From NCBI GenBank assembly GCA_937922785.1, contig CALAJQ010000036.1, forward strand, positions 1 to 64,000: a DNA stretch of 64,000 bases, written 5' to 3'. This document shows positions 28,142-36,569 of the stretch, piece by piece; within the stretch, counting starts at the first letter, position 1, and every line of letters starts with the position of its first letter. The notes under the pieces were generated by a model. That model made no database searches and had not been told where the DNA came from. It saw only the letters and a program-made list of their open reading frames with translations. Made by a program: the position numbers and the translations under genes. Origin of the DNA: an uncultured Acidimicrobiales bacterium. GTDB lineage: Bacteria; Actinomycetota; Acidimicrobiia; Acidimicrobiales; SZUA-35.

Positions 28142-29560
28142 ATGAGCGGTGAATTGAATTGGGAGTCGGCGTTTTCCGACGATTCTCTCGATGGTCTGAT
28201 TGATAAGGCTAGTGACGCAAAACGCCAGGCGGAGAGCCTCATCGACAAGGCATCAGAGGCCAAAGAAAAACTGAGCGACACCTTTGGTTCAAACGACGAG
28301 GCTGATACCAGCCGGAATCAGGTGAACGAGTCACACGAAGATGTGTCCGCAGCGACTCCGCCAGCCGTCACCCCCGAGCCGGCGGTTTCTGCATCTCCTG
28401 CGCCTCAGCCAGAACCTGCTCGGCGTTCGGTATCAGTCCAACCTCCGGCTACCGGTCATCAGGCGTCGCCATCTGAAGTCGTGTCCGGTGGGCCAACTCA
28501 AACCCCAATCCAAACCCCAGCGACCGCGCGGAACAACGACGATGGCGGGGGCCTACCAGTCCGCAAGATCGTGGGAGCGCTGGTCGCTGCTGTGCCGCTT
28601 TTGATTGCCGGGTTTGTGTTCTTACGCGACGGAGGCGACGTTACTGCAGCGGTCTGCGCCGAGGCAGAACAACGAATTGCTGAAAGCGAGGCCGGCAACA
28701 TGCTGGGTGACAGCGCAGACTCAGTCTTGCCGGACCGTTGCAAGAGCGACGAAGACGACGAGGGCACGACATCAACAACAACAGTCGACGAGGGAGATGA
28801 ATCGGACGACGGAGACGGCGACGGTGGCGTTACCGGATTGGCCTTCGCCTTCCCTGATAGCCAGACCGACGATGACCTCGACGGGGTCGCTGGATCGGGT
28901 TGCACTCCCGGCGACGGCCCGCTGCCGGATGGAGCTTGGTTCGGGTACGCAACCAACCTGACCGCCACCACTGTCGACTTCGATCTGGCTTGTGCGTGGA
29001 CAGGCCAGGCGGCAATCGACCAGGCCGCCACTCGTGGCCAGCAACTTGGTGCCGCAAGCATCTATGTCACTAACGACAACACCACGGGCCGCTCGTTGAC
29101 TGCGGGCACCGACGCTAAAGGTTGGCCGCTGGTTTCGGGCGCCAATCCGAACTCGATGTCTTATCCCAACTTTGCCAGCGTTCCCGCCGACAGCGGCCTA
29201 CCGCTACCTCTTCCAGTGTGGGTCTACATAAACAACGGAGAGCTAACTGAGATAGCCGTTGAAAACCCCAGCACCGTTCTGGCCGCCTCCACAACTCCGG
29301 TGTGGAACTGTGAGGAAGGAGACGGCCCGTTTGACGCAGTAGTTCAAGTGTTCGACATTCCCGCCAACGACCCCGACGGTGGCCTAAACATCCGACAGGC
29401 GCCTAACTCCGGCAGCGCCAAACTCGGCACCTATGGCAACGGCACCACGTTCAACCCGACAGGTGGTTGCGACAGAACCGCCAGCGGTTCGGTGTGGTGG
29501 GAAGTTACTGGACAGGGCATCACCGGTTGGGCCAACAGTCGATACCTCGACGGCCTCTAG
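28142..29560 (+). CDS. Single-pass membrane protein with C-terminal SH3b domain
   Basis: 472 residues from ATG 28142 with GGAG eight bases upstream. The N-terminus has two near-identical helical units (LIDKASDAKRQAES, LIDKASEAKEKLSD), then a Pro/Ala/Thr-rich disordered part (about 50-135), then one membrane helix (KIVGALVAAVPLLIAGFVFL, about 140-160). An acidic linker leads to a beta domain and finally an SH3b domain (last about 60 residues: DGGLNIRQAPNSGSAKLG, WWEVTGQGITGWANSRYL). SH3b domains bind cell-wall peptides or ligands, so this protein likely touches the envelope. It follows the hydrolase gene by 97 bases and sits in the same operon. Confidence 0.75.
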   Translation: MSGELNWESAFSDDSLDGLIDKASDAKRQAESLIDKASEAKEKLSDTFGSNDEADTSRNQVNESHEDVSAATPPAVTPEPAVSASPAPQPEPARRSVSVQPPATGHQASPSEVVSGGPTQTPIQTPATARNNDDGGGLPVRKIVGALVAAVPLLIAGFVFLRDGGDVTAAVCAEAEQRIAESEAGNMLGDSADSVLPDRCKSDEDDEGTTSTTTVDEGDESDDGDGDGGVTGLAFAFPDSQTDDDLDGVAGSGCTPGDGPLPDGAWFGYATNLTATTVDFDLACAWTGQAAIDQAATRGQQLGAASIYVTNDNTTGRSLTAGTDAKGWPLVSGANPNSMSYPNFASVPADSGLPLPLPVWVYINNGELTEIAVENPSTVLAASTTPVWNCEEGDGPFDAVVQVFDIPANDPDGGLNIRQAPNSGSAKLGTYGNGTTFNPTGGCDRTASGSVWWEVTGQGITGWANSRYLDGL

Positions 29561-29566
29561 ACAAAC

Positions 29567-29626
29567 CTGCACAGAGCCAAACCGCACAGAGCCAAACGGC
29601 ACAGAGCCAAGCCGCACAGAGAAAAC
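29567..29626 (+). repeat. Four tandem 15-bp repeats between SH3b genes
   Basis: Four direct copies of a 15-bp unit, consensus CCGCACAGAGCCAAA, occupy exactly 60 bases between the stop codon at 29560 and the start at 29666: CTGCACAGAGCCAAA, CCGCACAGAGCCAAA, CGGCACAGAGCCAAG, CCGCACAGAGAAAAC. The unit is a multiple of three. It could be a leader with a protein- or RNA-binding role, or a slipped-strand relic. Confidence 0.8.
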
Positions 29627-29665
29627 ACGCGCATCGAGAAACCGCAAGAAGACTGAAGAAGAACT

Positions 29666-30829
29666 ATGAACAACACCAATCAGAACAAGACCCGGCGCGG
29701 TCCGATACTGACCATCGCCTCGGCCATAGTCATGTTTGGGGCCGCATGCGGATCGACCAGCGCTACACCCGCAACAACGGTTGCTCAGACCTCGACGACG
29801 GCCCAAACCCCATCTACTTCATCATCGGTTGTTTCTTCAACGACCACTACTGCGCAGGCATCGACTTCTAGCTCCGCCACAAGTCCAACCACTGTGGCAA
29901 CAACAACTACCGCTCCAAACGCAACAGTTGTTGTCCCGGGTAACACCTCTTGTTCGGCAAGTGAACTTCCACCGCCAGGCAACCCGTTCTCGCCCGTCAT
30001 CGTGGCCGGGATCACCGCGGTTGATCCCGACAAGGGGCTCATAATCCGCTTCGATCCGACAACATCAAGCGGCGCACAATTCGCGCTGCCAAACGGCTCG
30101 GGCATGGGCACAACCGGACTGTGCGAGAAATCACCCGACGGAACAGTCTGGTGGGCGGTTGAAGATGGACATTGGGACGGATGGGCAAGTTCTCGATACT
30201 TGATCCCATACGTTGCTGGCACCTCAACTTGCCCCGCCGGGGTGTACAACCCGATTGGAAAGGGAACCGTCGACTCGATCCTGGGCGACTATGACGGCAA
30301 CGGCTCGGTCGATGCGCTCTTCCTCGCATATGACGGCATCGTTCAGCCACCAAACCAATGGACGGGATCCACCGCAACAGTACAAATACAGTTCGCTGAC
30401 GGAGGTCTGTCTACCGAACTCGACATCACCGCCAGCCTCGGCGATGGCGGACCCGGCCTCGGCATCTCGCAGATGCCTACCTTTCCGCAACGGGTTGACC
30501 CTGCCAACACTTTCCGCAGCGTTGCGGTGTTGGGGTCGACCTATGCAGGTTCGGCAACAGGCGCGGGCTTGTCTCACTTTGTCGGTGTGGATGGGTGTGA
30601 CCCCGTGATCCTTACTGAGATCCCAGTCACCCCATCGGTGGGAAATCCACAGCGACCATACCTGTGTGATATCGGTGGTGGCGGACGCACGCAGTTGTAC
30701 GCACTAGATGGCTTGAACCAGAGCTTTGACTTCCTGGTGACTGAGTACGACTTCCAGGGGTCAGCGTTTGTGCCGAAACCGCAGGCGACGGCTGGCAACG
30801 CAAGCACCGACCCCGACCCGACCTGCTAG
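29666..30829 (+). CDS. Lipoprotein with SH3b-like and VCBS-like domains
   Basis: 387 residues, with GAAGAAG upstream of ATG 29666. The N-terminus has a basic start, a hydrophobic segment and a lipobox-like FGAACG (Cys near residue 29), then a long Thr/Ser/Ala linker. Residues about 112-185 look like an SH3b domain (GLIIRFDPTTSSGAQF, WWAVEDGHWDGWASSRYL), strikingly similar in pattern to the end of the previous gene. A loop-rich segment (GDYDGNGSVDALFLAYDG, near residue 205) resembles a VCBS/FG-GAP calcium loop. The last about 150 residues are unassigned. Predicted surface lipoprotein; it is coupled to the next gene by a 2-base gap. Confidence 0.75.
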   Translation: MNNTNQNKTRRGPILTIASAIVMFGAACGSTSATPATTVAQTSTTAQTPSTSSSVVSSTTTTAQASTSSSATSPTTVATTTTAPNATVVVPGNTSCSASELPPPGNPFSPVIVAGITAVDPDKGLIIRFDPTTSSGAQFALPNGSGMGTTGLCEKSPDGTVWWAVEDGHWDGWASSRYLIPYVAGTSTCPAGVYNPIGKGTVDSILGDYDGNGSVDALFLAYDGIVQPPNQWTGSTATVQIQFADGGLSTELDITASLGDGGPGLGISQMPTFPQRVDPANTFRSVAVLGSTYAGSATGAGLSHFVGVDGCDPVILTEIPVTPSVGNPQRPYLCDIGGGGRTQLYALDGLNQSFDFLVTEYDFQGSAFVPKPQATAGNASTDPDPTC

Positions 30830-30831
30830 AT

Positions 30832-32634
30832 ATGCTCCGGACCGTCAGATGGGGGACCGTGCCCATTGGCCTCATGATGCTCTTTATGACGTGGATGGCC
30901 TGGAACCTCGACAACCTGGATGCCGGGGAACAAGTTGTTACCGGCACGGTTACTGAGGTTCGGTTGAACGTGCCGACCGTCGCTTACAGCGATCTGTCGG
31001 GCCAACCTCAAATTGTCTTTGGCGAGGTTGAGGACCGGCCAGCGCGCATCGGCACAACCCGTGAGGTCGTGCTGACAGTGGACGCCTCGGCCGAGCCGCG
31101 GCTGCGAAACACGAATCCACGATGGCTAGTGAACGCCTTTGGCCTGTTCGCCGTTCTGTTGGTAGCCGGCCCGTTCATACAGTTGGCGTGGCGCCTGCTG
31201 TTAGGAGCCGGGGGAGTTGCCGCAGTTGCGGTCCTAGCGAAACGGTCGGTGCAAGCGTTCCCGAACAGCGGCCAACCTGGTTCAACCAATCGATCGGGCG
31301 GCGGCATAGTTGACGATGCCAAGGCGCTAGCTACCGCCGCCCGAGATGAATACTCCGACAGTCCGGCACTGAAGTCGGCAGGAAAAGAACTGGCAGGCAC
31401 CACCCTTATCGCCGAGGGCATCGTCGGAATCGACAACCCCTTTACTTCACGTAATCGCGGCGGAATCTACTCAACACTTGTTGGATTGCTGGCCGCAGTT
31501 GGCCTGATTCTCTATGCACCGATTGTTGGCTCGTTGGTTACCGGAGCCGCCGGGGACGTCAAGGTGGAGGCGGTCATTGTGGACAGCCACGAGGTCATCT
31601 CCGAGGACGACGACGGAGCGACGCAAGTCTTCTGGCAGCCGGTCTACGAATACGCGGATCCCGCAACGGGTAGTGTTTACACCTTCGAGAGCTCTAGCAG
31701 TCATAAGCAGCAGCCATCGCTGGGCCAGATAGAAACAGTGGCCTTTCCTGCCAACAATCCTGCGGCGGCAATTGTCGTTCAGCCATGGGGTCGGTGGATC
31801 CGCCCGGGAATCACCGCACTTGGACTAGCAATAGCGCTGGCATCACTGATTGCTTTGGCTATGCGGATCACCGCACTTGTGTTGGGCATCAAGCTTTTGC
31901 GCGCCGGAACAGCCGAGCGTCGCGAGCGTGGAGATCATCGGCCGACGCTCGCGGTTCTGCGCGACGCCGCCTCGGGCGTGATAGGCCGAACAGAGGCCCA
32001 GATGCCAGATGGTGCGAGAGGCACAGTGCTTAGTGCCCTGGTTGCAACCAGACGACAGGCGAAGGGCGACGATGTGATTCGTGCTGCTCGAGAAGTTGCG
32101 GGTGCAACAATTCTTGCTGACTCGCTCTTCGGGTTGGAGAAGCCATTCGATGGAGAGAACACCCGCCTCGGGATATTCGGGAACGCCCTGTTCGTCGTGA
32201 TGTTCGGAGCGCTTGTGTTCCTTGGGGGTTGGGTGGGCAACCAGCTGGGTTATGTAGGCGACCGGCAGGTGGCTTTGGGTGAGGTGACCGAGTTTGTTGA
32301 TGACCGGGCGGTTGTTGAGTACGTCGATCACCTGGGCGAGCGTCGGTCGATCGTTGAGTCAGACTCCGGTAGCAGAGCGGTTGGCAACAACGTGCGGGTC
32401 GTGTTTGACGAAGATGCCCCCGAGCTTGGTGTGGTCTCTCAGCGGGGGGCGGGTGCGATCCGCTGGCTCTTTATTGGTTCTGGAGTGCTTGGCATCCTGG
32501 GACTCTTGCCGACTGTGCTGATGCAGTTGGCGGGCGTCGCGGCCGGGCTTGGTCTTCTGGTTGGTTTTCGCCGTCGCCCAGCACGTCATGGTCCAGCGCA
32601 TTCTGGTCCAGCGCGTTCTGGCGCGGCGCGTTAG
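30832..32634 (+). CDS. Multi-pass membrane protein with repeated DUF3592 domains
   Basis: 600 residues starting 2 bases after the previous stop. Three DUF3592-like units are visible: near residues 35-105 (TGTVTEVRLNVPTVAYSDL), near 240-320 (VDSHEVISEDDDGATQVFWQPVYEY), and near 480-550 (GEVTEFVDDRAVVEYVDHLG). Each is flanked by membrane helices, about six or seven in total (LMMLFMTWMAW, LFAVLLVAGPFIQLAW, AIALASLIALAM, LFVVMFGALVFLGGW, WLFIGSGVLGILGLLP). The C-terminus ends in repeated GPAHSG/GPARSG. Similar eukaryote-like units occur in bacterial membrane proteins of unknown function. It ends the operon and overlaps the convergent HNH gene by 4 bases. Confidence 0.8.
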   Translation: MLRTVRWGTVPIGLMMLFMTWMAWNLDNLDAGEQVVTGTVTEVRLNVPTVAYSDLSGQPQIVFGEVEDRPARIGTTREVVLTVDASAEPRLRNTNPRWLVNAFGLFAVLLVAGPFIQLAWRLLLGAGGVAAVAVLAKRSVQAFPNSGQPGSTNRSGGGIVDDAKALATAARDEYSDSPALKSAGKELAGTTLIAEGIVGIDNPFTSRNRGGIYSTLVGLLAAVGLILYAPIVGSLVTGAAGDVKVEAVIVDSHEVISEDDDGATQVFWQPVYEYADPATGSVYTFESSSSHKQQPSLGQIETVAFPANNPAAAIVVQPWGRWIRPGITALGLAIALASLIALAMRITALVLGIKLLRAGTAERRERGDHRPTLAVLRDAASGVIGRTEAQMPDGARGTVLSALVATRRQAKGDDVIRAAREVAGATILADSLFGLEKPFDGENTRLGIFGNALFVVMFGALVFLGGWVGNQLGYVGDRQVALGEVTEFVDDRAVVEYVDHLGERRSIVESDSGSRAVGNNVRVVFDEDAPELGVVSQRGAGAIRWLFIGSGVLGILGLLPTVLMQLAGVAAGLGLLVGFRRRPARHGPAHSGPARSGAAR

Positions 32635-33983
32635 GACCCAGCCCGTCCGGACTTAGGACGTTTGGCGGCGATTTCGTCTGGGGATGCGGGCCGGGTTTTC
32701 CAGGCTCGCGTTGGCATAGCACTGCAACGCTTCGTGTCCGCGTCGGAGTCCGGGTCTTTACTGCTGGCTGATGGTGTAGGTCCGCGTCGGGGTGGGCCGT
32801 GGGTCCAGTAGAGGGTTTGGTTGTTGTCGTGCAGCTGTTGATGGCAGCTGCTGCACATCAAGGCCATCTCGTCGATGTTCGTCTTACCAGCTTTGGGGGA
32901 GTTGAACGGTGTTAGGTGGTGGGCCTGGCATCTCAAGGGATTGGCGCCGCATTGGACGCAGCCTTTGTCTCTGGCGATTAGCGCCCGGACTTGAGCCGGT
33001 GTTGCTAACCGTTTCTTGCGGCCGTGGAACAGGACTTCGCCTTCACCGTCAAAGACCGTTGCCAAGAATGTTGCCTTGCACGAGAGGCGTTCTAGTAGTT
33101 GGGCAGGTAGTCGCCGACCGTCAAGACTGAATGCCTTTGTTGGTCCGTCGTCGGTCCAATCGGATGCGTAACTGATCACGTGGAATGCAACATCACGAGA
33201 GCTAAAGGCAGAACAGGACGCAGAACTAGATCCATCGTCGGGGGCCGAAGCGCCGCCTCCGGACATCAACTCGGCGAAGGCATCGAACCGTCGCTGGTCA
33301 TAGGTGCGGGGGTGATCGGCAACCGACACATTGCGGCCGCCGTCGGCTTGGAACAACTCGTCGGCCTTGGCAACGAGCCAGTCCTCGATGAGGTGAATAG
33401 TCTCGGCGTCGCCTTCGGCCATGAGAGCTTCTGTGCCGCGGCGTGTAGTGAACCGGCTGACCTTGCGGAGGCGACGTTGGCGGTCATATCGAGCGTCGTG
33501 TTCGTCTTGGGCCTTCTGCTCGTCAACCCATTGCCGAGCAACTGCGTTGGCTTTGTCCGGACCGGCCGCTTTCACTTGCTCAAACAGTTCTTCCGACGTT
33601 GCGCCCGCTCCACCGGTTTCGCCTGAGGCATAGGCAATGGCGTCCAGCTCGCTTTCACCAATGTCACCCTCGGCCAAGGCGTCACCCAAGGAACGGTTTT
33701 GGGCAACGGCCGAGGCTCGTTTTGCCACGGCGGCTGCAACTCGCTTTGAAGCGCCGGTTGCCCGGGCGGCTGATTCGTTGTTGCGGTCGGAGTTTCCGGC
33801 AGCTTTCATGTCGGCCAAGACCTGGCACTCGAGGGCGCTCAGTCGGCGGCGATGACCTGCTAACAAACTGACCGTCGCACAGGTGGCGGGCGCGTTAGAT
33901 AGGTATTCCTCCAACCCGGCAAACATTGCGTCTGCGACCTCTGGTTCGAACCCCGCCTGGGACTTACCTGCCATAGACCCCAC
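32631..33983 (-). CDS. DUF222 / HNH endonuclease-domain protein
   Basis: 450 residues, ATG 33983 or the second ATG (33974). The N-terminal two thirds are DUF222-like helices (AMFAGLEEYLSN, ALECQVLADMKAAGN, AVAQNRSLGDALAEGDI). The HNH motif lies near residue 360: GCVQCGANPLRCQAHHLTPF, then LMCSSCHQQLHD. It is paralogous in architecture to the gene at 10869, with low overall similarity. Such proteins are multicopy in Actinobacteria. The HNH Cys pairs are intact, so it may be active. Tail-to-tail 4-base overlap with the DUF3592 gene. Confidence 0.88.
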   Translation of the reverse strand: MGSMAGKSQAGFEPEVADAMFAGLEEYLSNAPATCATVSLLAGHRRRLSALECQVLADMKAAGNSDRNNESAARATGASKRVAAAVAKRASAVAQNRSLGDALAEGDIGESELDAIAYASGETGGAGATSEELFEQVKAAGPDKANAVARQWVDEQKAQDEHDARYDRQRRLRKVSRFTTRRGTEALMAEGDAETIHLIEDWLVAKADELFQADGGRNVSVADHPRTYDQRRFDAFAELMSGGGASAPDDGSSSASCSAFSSRDVAFHVISYASDWTDDGPTKAFSLDGRRLPAQLLERLSCKATFLATVFDGEGEVLFHGRKKRLATPAQVRALIARDKGCVQCGANPLRCQAHHLTPFNSPKAGKTNIDEMALMCSSCHQQLHDNNQTLYWTHGPPRRGPTPSASSKDPDSDADTKRCSAMPTRAWKTRPASPDEIAAKRPKSGRAGS

Positions 33984-34203
33984 AATAACAAGGGCCTATG
34001 ACAGTGTTACACGATTGGCTAACTTGCGCGAATATCCGCGAAAACCGGCGCGGAAAACCGGCTTCAACAACCCTTTCTAATTGCCCACGCGTGAGAACCT
34101 CCGCGAGATTTCTTCAAGATTGTGTCCGATTCCTAACGAGCTGTTCGTCGTGCCATTAGAAAGCGGATCAGGTTGGTCCGCCTAGCCACAGGAGGAAATC
34201 GAA

Positions 34204-34518
34204 ATGCCTAAGTTTGTATTGACCTATCACGGAGAAGCCGGCGGGATGCCAACCGATCCTGCTGAAGTTGAAGCAGTCATGGCCGAGTGGGGCGCATGGT
34301 ACGGAAGCATGGGTGAGAGCCTGGTTGACGGGGGCGCCCCGTTCGGCGAGTCATCGGCGATTGGTCCCGACGGCAGCACGACCGTAGCGCCCGCGTCGCT
34401 ATCTGGGTACACGGTCATCAACGCGGCCGACATGGCTGGCGCTTCGTCGATCGCCGCTGGCTGCCCGGTCCTCAAGAACGGCCACACCGTTCAAATCAGC
34501 CAAGCCATCGACATGTAA
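34204..34518 (+). CDS. YCII-related protein
   Basis: 104 residues from ATG 34204, with AGGAGG eight bases upstream. The family pattern is clear: MPKFVLTYHGEAG, an alpha helix (VEAVMAEWGAWYGSMGE), VDGGAPFGESSAI, then GYTVINAADMAGA and an ending with hydrophobic strands. YCII-fold proteins include muconolactone isomerase-like dimers and small regulators of sigma factors; a catalytic Asp/His pair is not evident here. Cytoplasmic. It stands alone, followed by a strong hairpin terminator. Confidence 0.88.
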   Translation: MPKFVLTYHGEAGGMPTDPAEVEAVMAEWGAWYGSMGESLVDGGAPFGESSAIGPDGSTTVAPASLSGYTVINAADMAGASSIAAGCPVLKNGHTVQISQAIDM

Positions 34519-34543
34519 GAAGGTTTGCCTTCGACGTCTGCCC

Positions 34544-34569
34544 GTCCCGATCCAGAATTGGGTCGGGAC
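34544..34569 (+). terminator. Hairpin after YCII gene
   Basis: GTCCCGATCC, loop AGAATT, GGGTCGGGAC makes a 10-bp stem with one G-U pair, 26 bases after the YCII stop codon. There is no clear T tract, so this is a terminator candidate of the stem-only type common in high-GC bacteria. Confidence 0.7.
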
Positions 34570-35133
34570 AAACGGAGGGCAGGGCCAACGCTGGCGAAGT
34601 TCCTGATCTGGTCGGCGCTGTCGAGGCAAATAGGCCTATATGTTTTTCGCAATGAAGCCCGGATCGCCGCTCTGTGATCTATCGCCACAACAACACTTGT
34701 GTCGGCTGTGGTGAGATTCCAAACGAGGCGTCCGACTAGTCGTTGGCGCCAGCTCCATCGTGCTAGGAGCGGTGGAAGTGTTGTCGCGTGGACTTTGAAA
34801 TCATCGAGCCATTCGGCAACGGCGTTCGTTTGAATCGCATGGGTAGTCATCGAAGCCCGGGGGTATGGATGCCGCCCGACCATGTCGATGCTTCGCACAG
34901 ACTCTTCACAGCAGCTGCACAGATACGGTCGGCGCTCCATCGCCACCAGGATCCGATTCTTGGCGGTCTACCGGCGCACCAGGTCCACGCTGTTACGCCG
35001 GTTTGAAGAGCTGAGATTTTGGGCATCTCCGTTTTGGGGTGGCGTGTTGTCTGGGCGAAAGGCGTCGGACTCTGGTTGGCGACGGCTGTTACAGTTGACT
35101 AGTTCAACATCTCGCTACGAGGAGCCAACTCCA
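34570..35133. other. Long region without a supported gene
   Basis: I see no convincing gene here. A minus-strand frame (34491-34946) begins MAMERRPYLCSCCEES and has some Cys/His, but it reads backwards through the YCII terminator and its C-terminus is antisense to that hairpin, so I treat it as chance. Composition and codon pattern are like the rest of the window. Confidence 0.5.
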
Positions 35134-35406
35134 ATGCAAACTCCCGATGAACTTCGTCGGCGGCTCATTGAGATCGACGACGAGAAACGCGGGCTCGCAT
35201 CGGATGCGTTTGCACTCAAACACAAGTTGAACATCGAAGCTGACGGATTGAGACTAGAGCTTGCATCCCAACTCGGATCCGAGATCGATGCTGCCAACAC
35301 AGGCTGGGCAGAACGTGCTGGACGCAAAGGTTCCCACAGCGTCAATGAAGAGCAGTTGATCGCACAAGCACGCATCGTGTCGCCTAGTGAGGGCGGCAGT
35401 ATCTGA
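35134..35406 (+). CDS. Small helical protein, 90 residues
   Basis: ATG 35134 is preceded by GAGGAG about ten bases upstream and opens MQTPDELRRRLIEIDDEKRG. Heptad-like leucines (LRRRLIEIDDEKRGL, LKHKLNIEADGLRLELASQLG) suggest a coiled coil of about 60 residues, followed by a charged tail. A longer frame to 34882 exists but its N-terminus looks random. No family is recognised. Stands alone; convergent with the DUF4240 gene. Confidence 0.6.
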   Translation: MQTPDELRRRLIEIDDEKRGLASDAFALKHKLNIEADGLRLELASQLGSEIDAANTGWAERAGRKGSHSVNEEQLIAQARIVSPSEGGSI

Positions 35407-35433
35407 ACCTACCTGCGAGGTTTGGACCAGCGA

Positions 35434-36111
35434 TCAGGCCCAGAACTTCCACCACGGCCGCTTGCCGCCGCGCTGGGTCGGCTCCTGCTGCTCACGCTCA
35501 CGGCCGGCGACGTCGGCAGGACCGGAACCAGACCCTGCCGACGTTCCACCCGAACCCCCCAGGTGTGGAGATGGGTCGACTGAGTTGCCAGCCTCGAAAC
35601 CGAAGCCCGGTGGAAGAGGCGGGTTCTTTAGGACCTTTGCGGCAATCCGCGGATACCTTTTCGCCATCTCAGCTTGGTCGTCGAAGTCCCAATCCGGACC
35701 TAGATCGCCAACCTTTGATCCCGGTCGTGGTGGTTGAGTCCCCGTGCGATCTGCGTATAACTCACGTGAAAGATACTGCGGCCCTTCCAGCTGATAACCA
35801 AACGAAGCCGGTACGTCAGCGAGGCTGTCGGGGTCAGCAACGACGCTCACATAAGTCTCAAGGCCCTGCATCACTAGCCAAGTTCTGAAGTATTCGAAGG
35901 CGTCGTCGGACATTCCGCCGTTGGCCAGATAGCCGGCCCCCCACACCGCATTGGTGTAGGCACCTCCCAGTGCGTCCTGAAAATACTCGTGGAAGTCGGC
36001 TAGGTCATCGTCGCTTAGCGATTCCAGGGCACGTCGAAGATTCGCTCCGACTAGCCGCGGATCATCGCCCTTGGTTTGATCAATAAGATTCCAGAACTCA
36101 TCTTCAGACAT
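35434..36111 (-). CDS. DUF4240-domain protein
   Basis: 225 residues from ATG 36111. The N-terminal domain is the DUF4240 pattern: MSEDEFWNLIDQTKG, LSDDDLADFHEYFQDALGGAY, SDDAFEYFRTWLVMQGLETYV, then LEGPQYLSRELY. The C-terminal third is Pro/Gly-rich and ends in a Trp-rich motif (RPWWKFWA). DUF4240 proteins are uncharacterised; some co-occur with toxin-antitoxin genes. Soluble. Its upstream region contains the third copy of the 19-bp motif. Confidence 0.8.
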   Translation of the reverse strand: MSEDEFWNLIDQTKGDDPRLVGANLRRALESLSDDDLADFHEYFQDALGGAYTNAVWGAGYLANGGMSDDAFEYFRTWLVMQGLETYVSVVADPDSLADVPASFGYQLEGPQYLSRELYADRTGTQPPRPGSKVGDLGPDWDFDDQAEMAKRYPRIAAKVLKNPPLPPGFGFEAGNSVDPSPHLGGSGGTSAGSGSGPADVAGREREQQEPTQRGGKRPWWKFWA

Positions 36112-36334
36112 GGTGATTACAGCTTTCAGCGGTTGGCCTGCGGGCGTAGACAGTCTTGCCTGAGAACATCCTCACACTTATTCGGAATCCAAGCAGAAAT
36201 AGCTGTCCCGACACTCTCGTGAACCAATGTTGGCGGGTGGGCACTGCGGGGGGTTCTGTGTTTCTTACTGCAAGTGCCCGCAGCTTGGACCGCCGATGGG
36301 GCTCCAACGTCAAATCCGACAAGAACGTTTGACT

Positions 36335-36353
36335 GCAGCCAACGACTACGGCA
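36335..36353 (+). repeat. 19-bp recurrent motif, copy 3 of 3
   Basis: GCAGCCAACGACTACGGCA, identical to the copies at 8788 and 19110 except at position 9. It lies in the short non-coding gap between the DUF4240 and flp genes. Confidence 0.5.
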
Positions 36354-36359
36354 GAGGAA

Positions 36360-36569
36360 CTAGGGCGAAAATACTGCTCCCTCGGAATACTCAGCTGGAG
36401 TTCCCGCCCGGCTACCACCGTCAACGATGACCTCTTTGGACTGTTGCTGAAGAAGTTCCATTCCGACGATCAAGGGGATTAGGACTATCGCAGCAATAAA
36501 CGCATACTCGGCCAGCGAGGCGCCACGTTCGGTGGCCCTGACATGTAGGTGGCAAATGGACTTGTTCAT
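36360..36569 (-). CDS. Flp-type pilin-like protein
   Basis: 69 residues starting at ATG 36569, which overlaps the upstream TadG stop as ATGA. The Flp pattern is present: ERGASLAEYAFIAAIVLIPLIVG, with a conserved Glu at the start of the hydrophobic helix and a Tyr two residues later (EY), in the place where the Flp prepilin is cut after Gly. The acidic/polar tail (GGSRAGTPAEYSEGAVFSP) is long for a mature Flp. Third gene of the Tad-like set. A prepilin peptidase (TadV/CpaA) and the TadA/B/C assembly machinery are not in this window. Confidence 0.8.
   Translation of the reverse strand: MNKSICHLHVRATERGASLAEYAFIAAIVLIPLIVGMELLQQQSKEVIVDGGSRAGTPAEYSEGAVFSP

Noticed and set aside
29433-29669. Short plus-strand frame with TEPNx repeats
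   Set aside because: The repeat is a non-coding tandem array; the frame begins inside the SH3b gene and has no ribosome-binding site of its own.
34491-34946. Minus-strand frame MAMERRPYLCSCCEES
   Set aside because: Reads backwards through the YCII terminator hairpin and into the end of the YCII gene; no family pattern.
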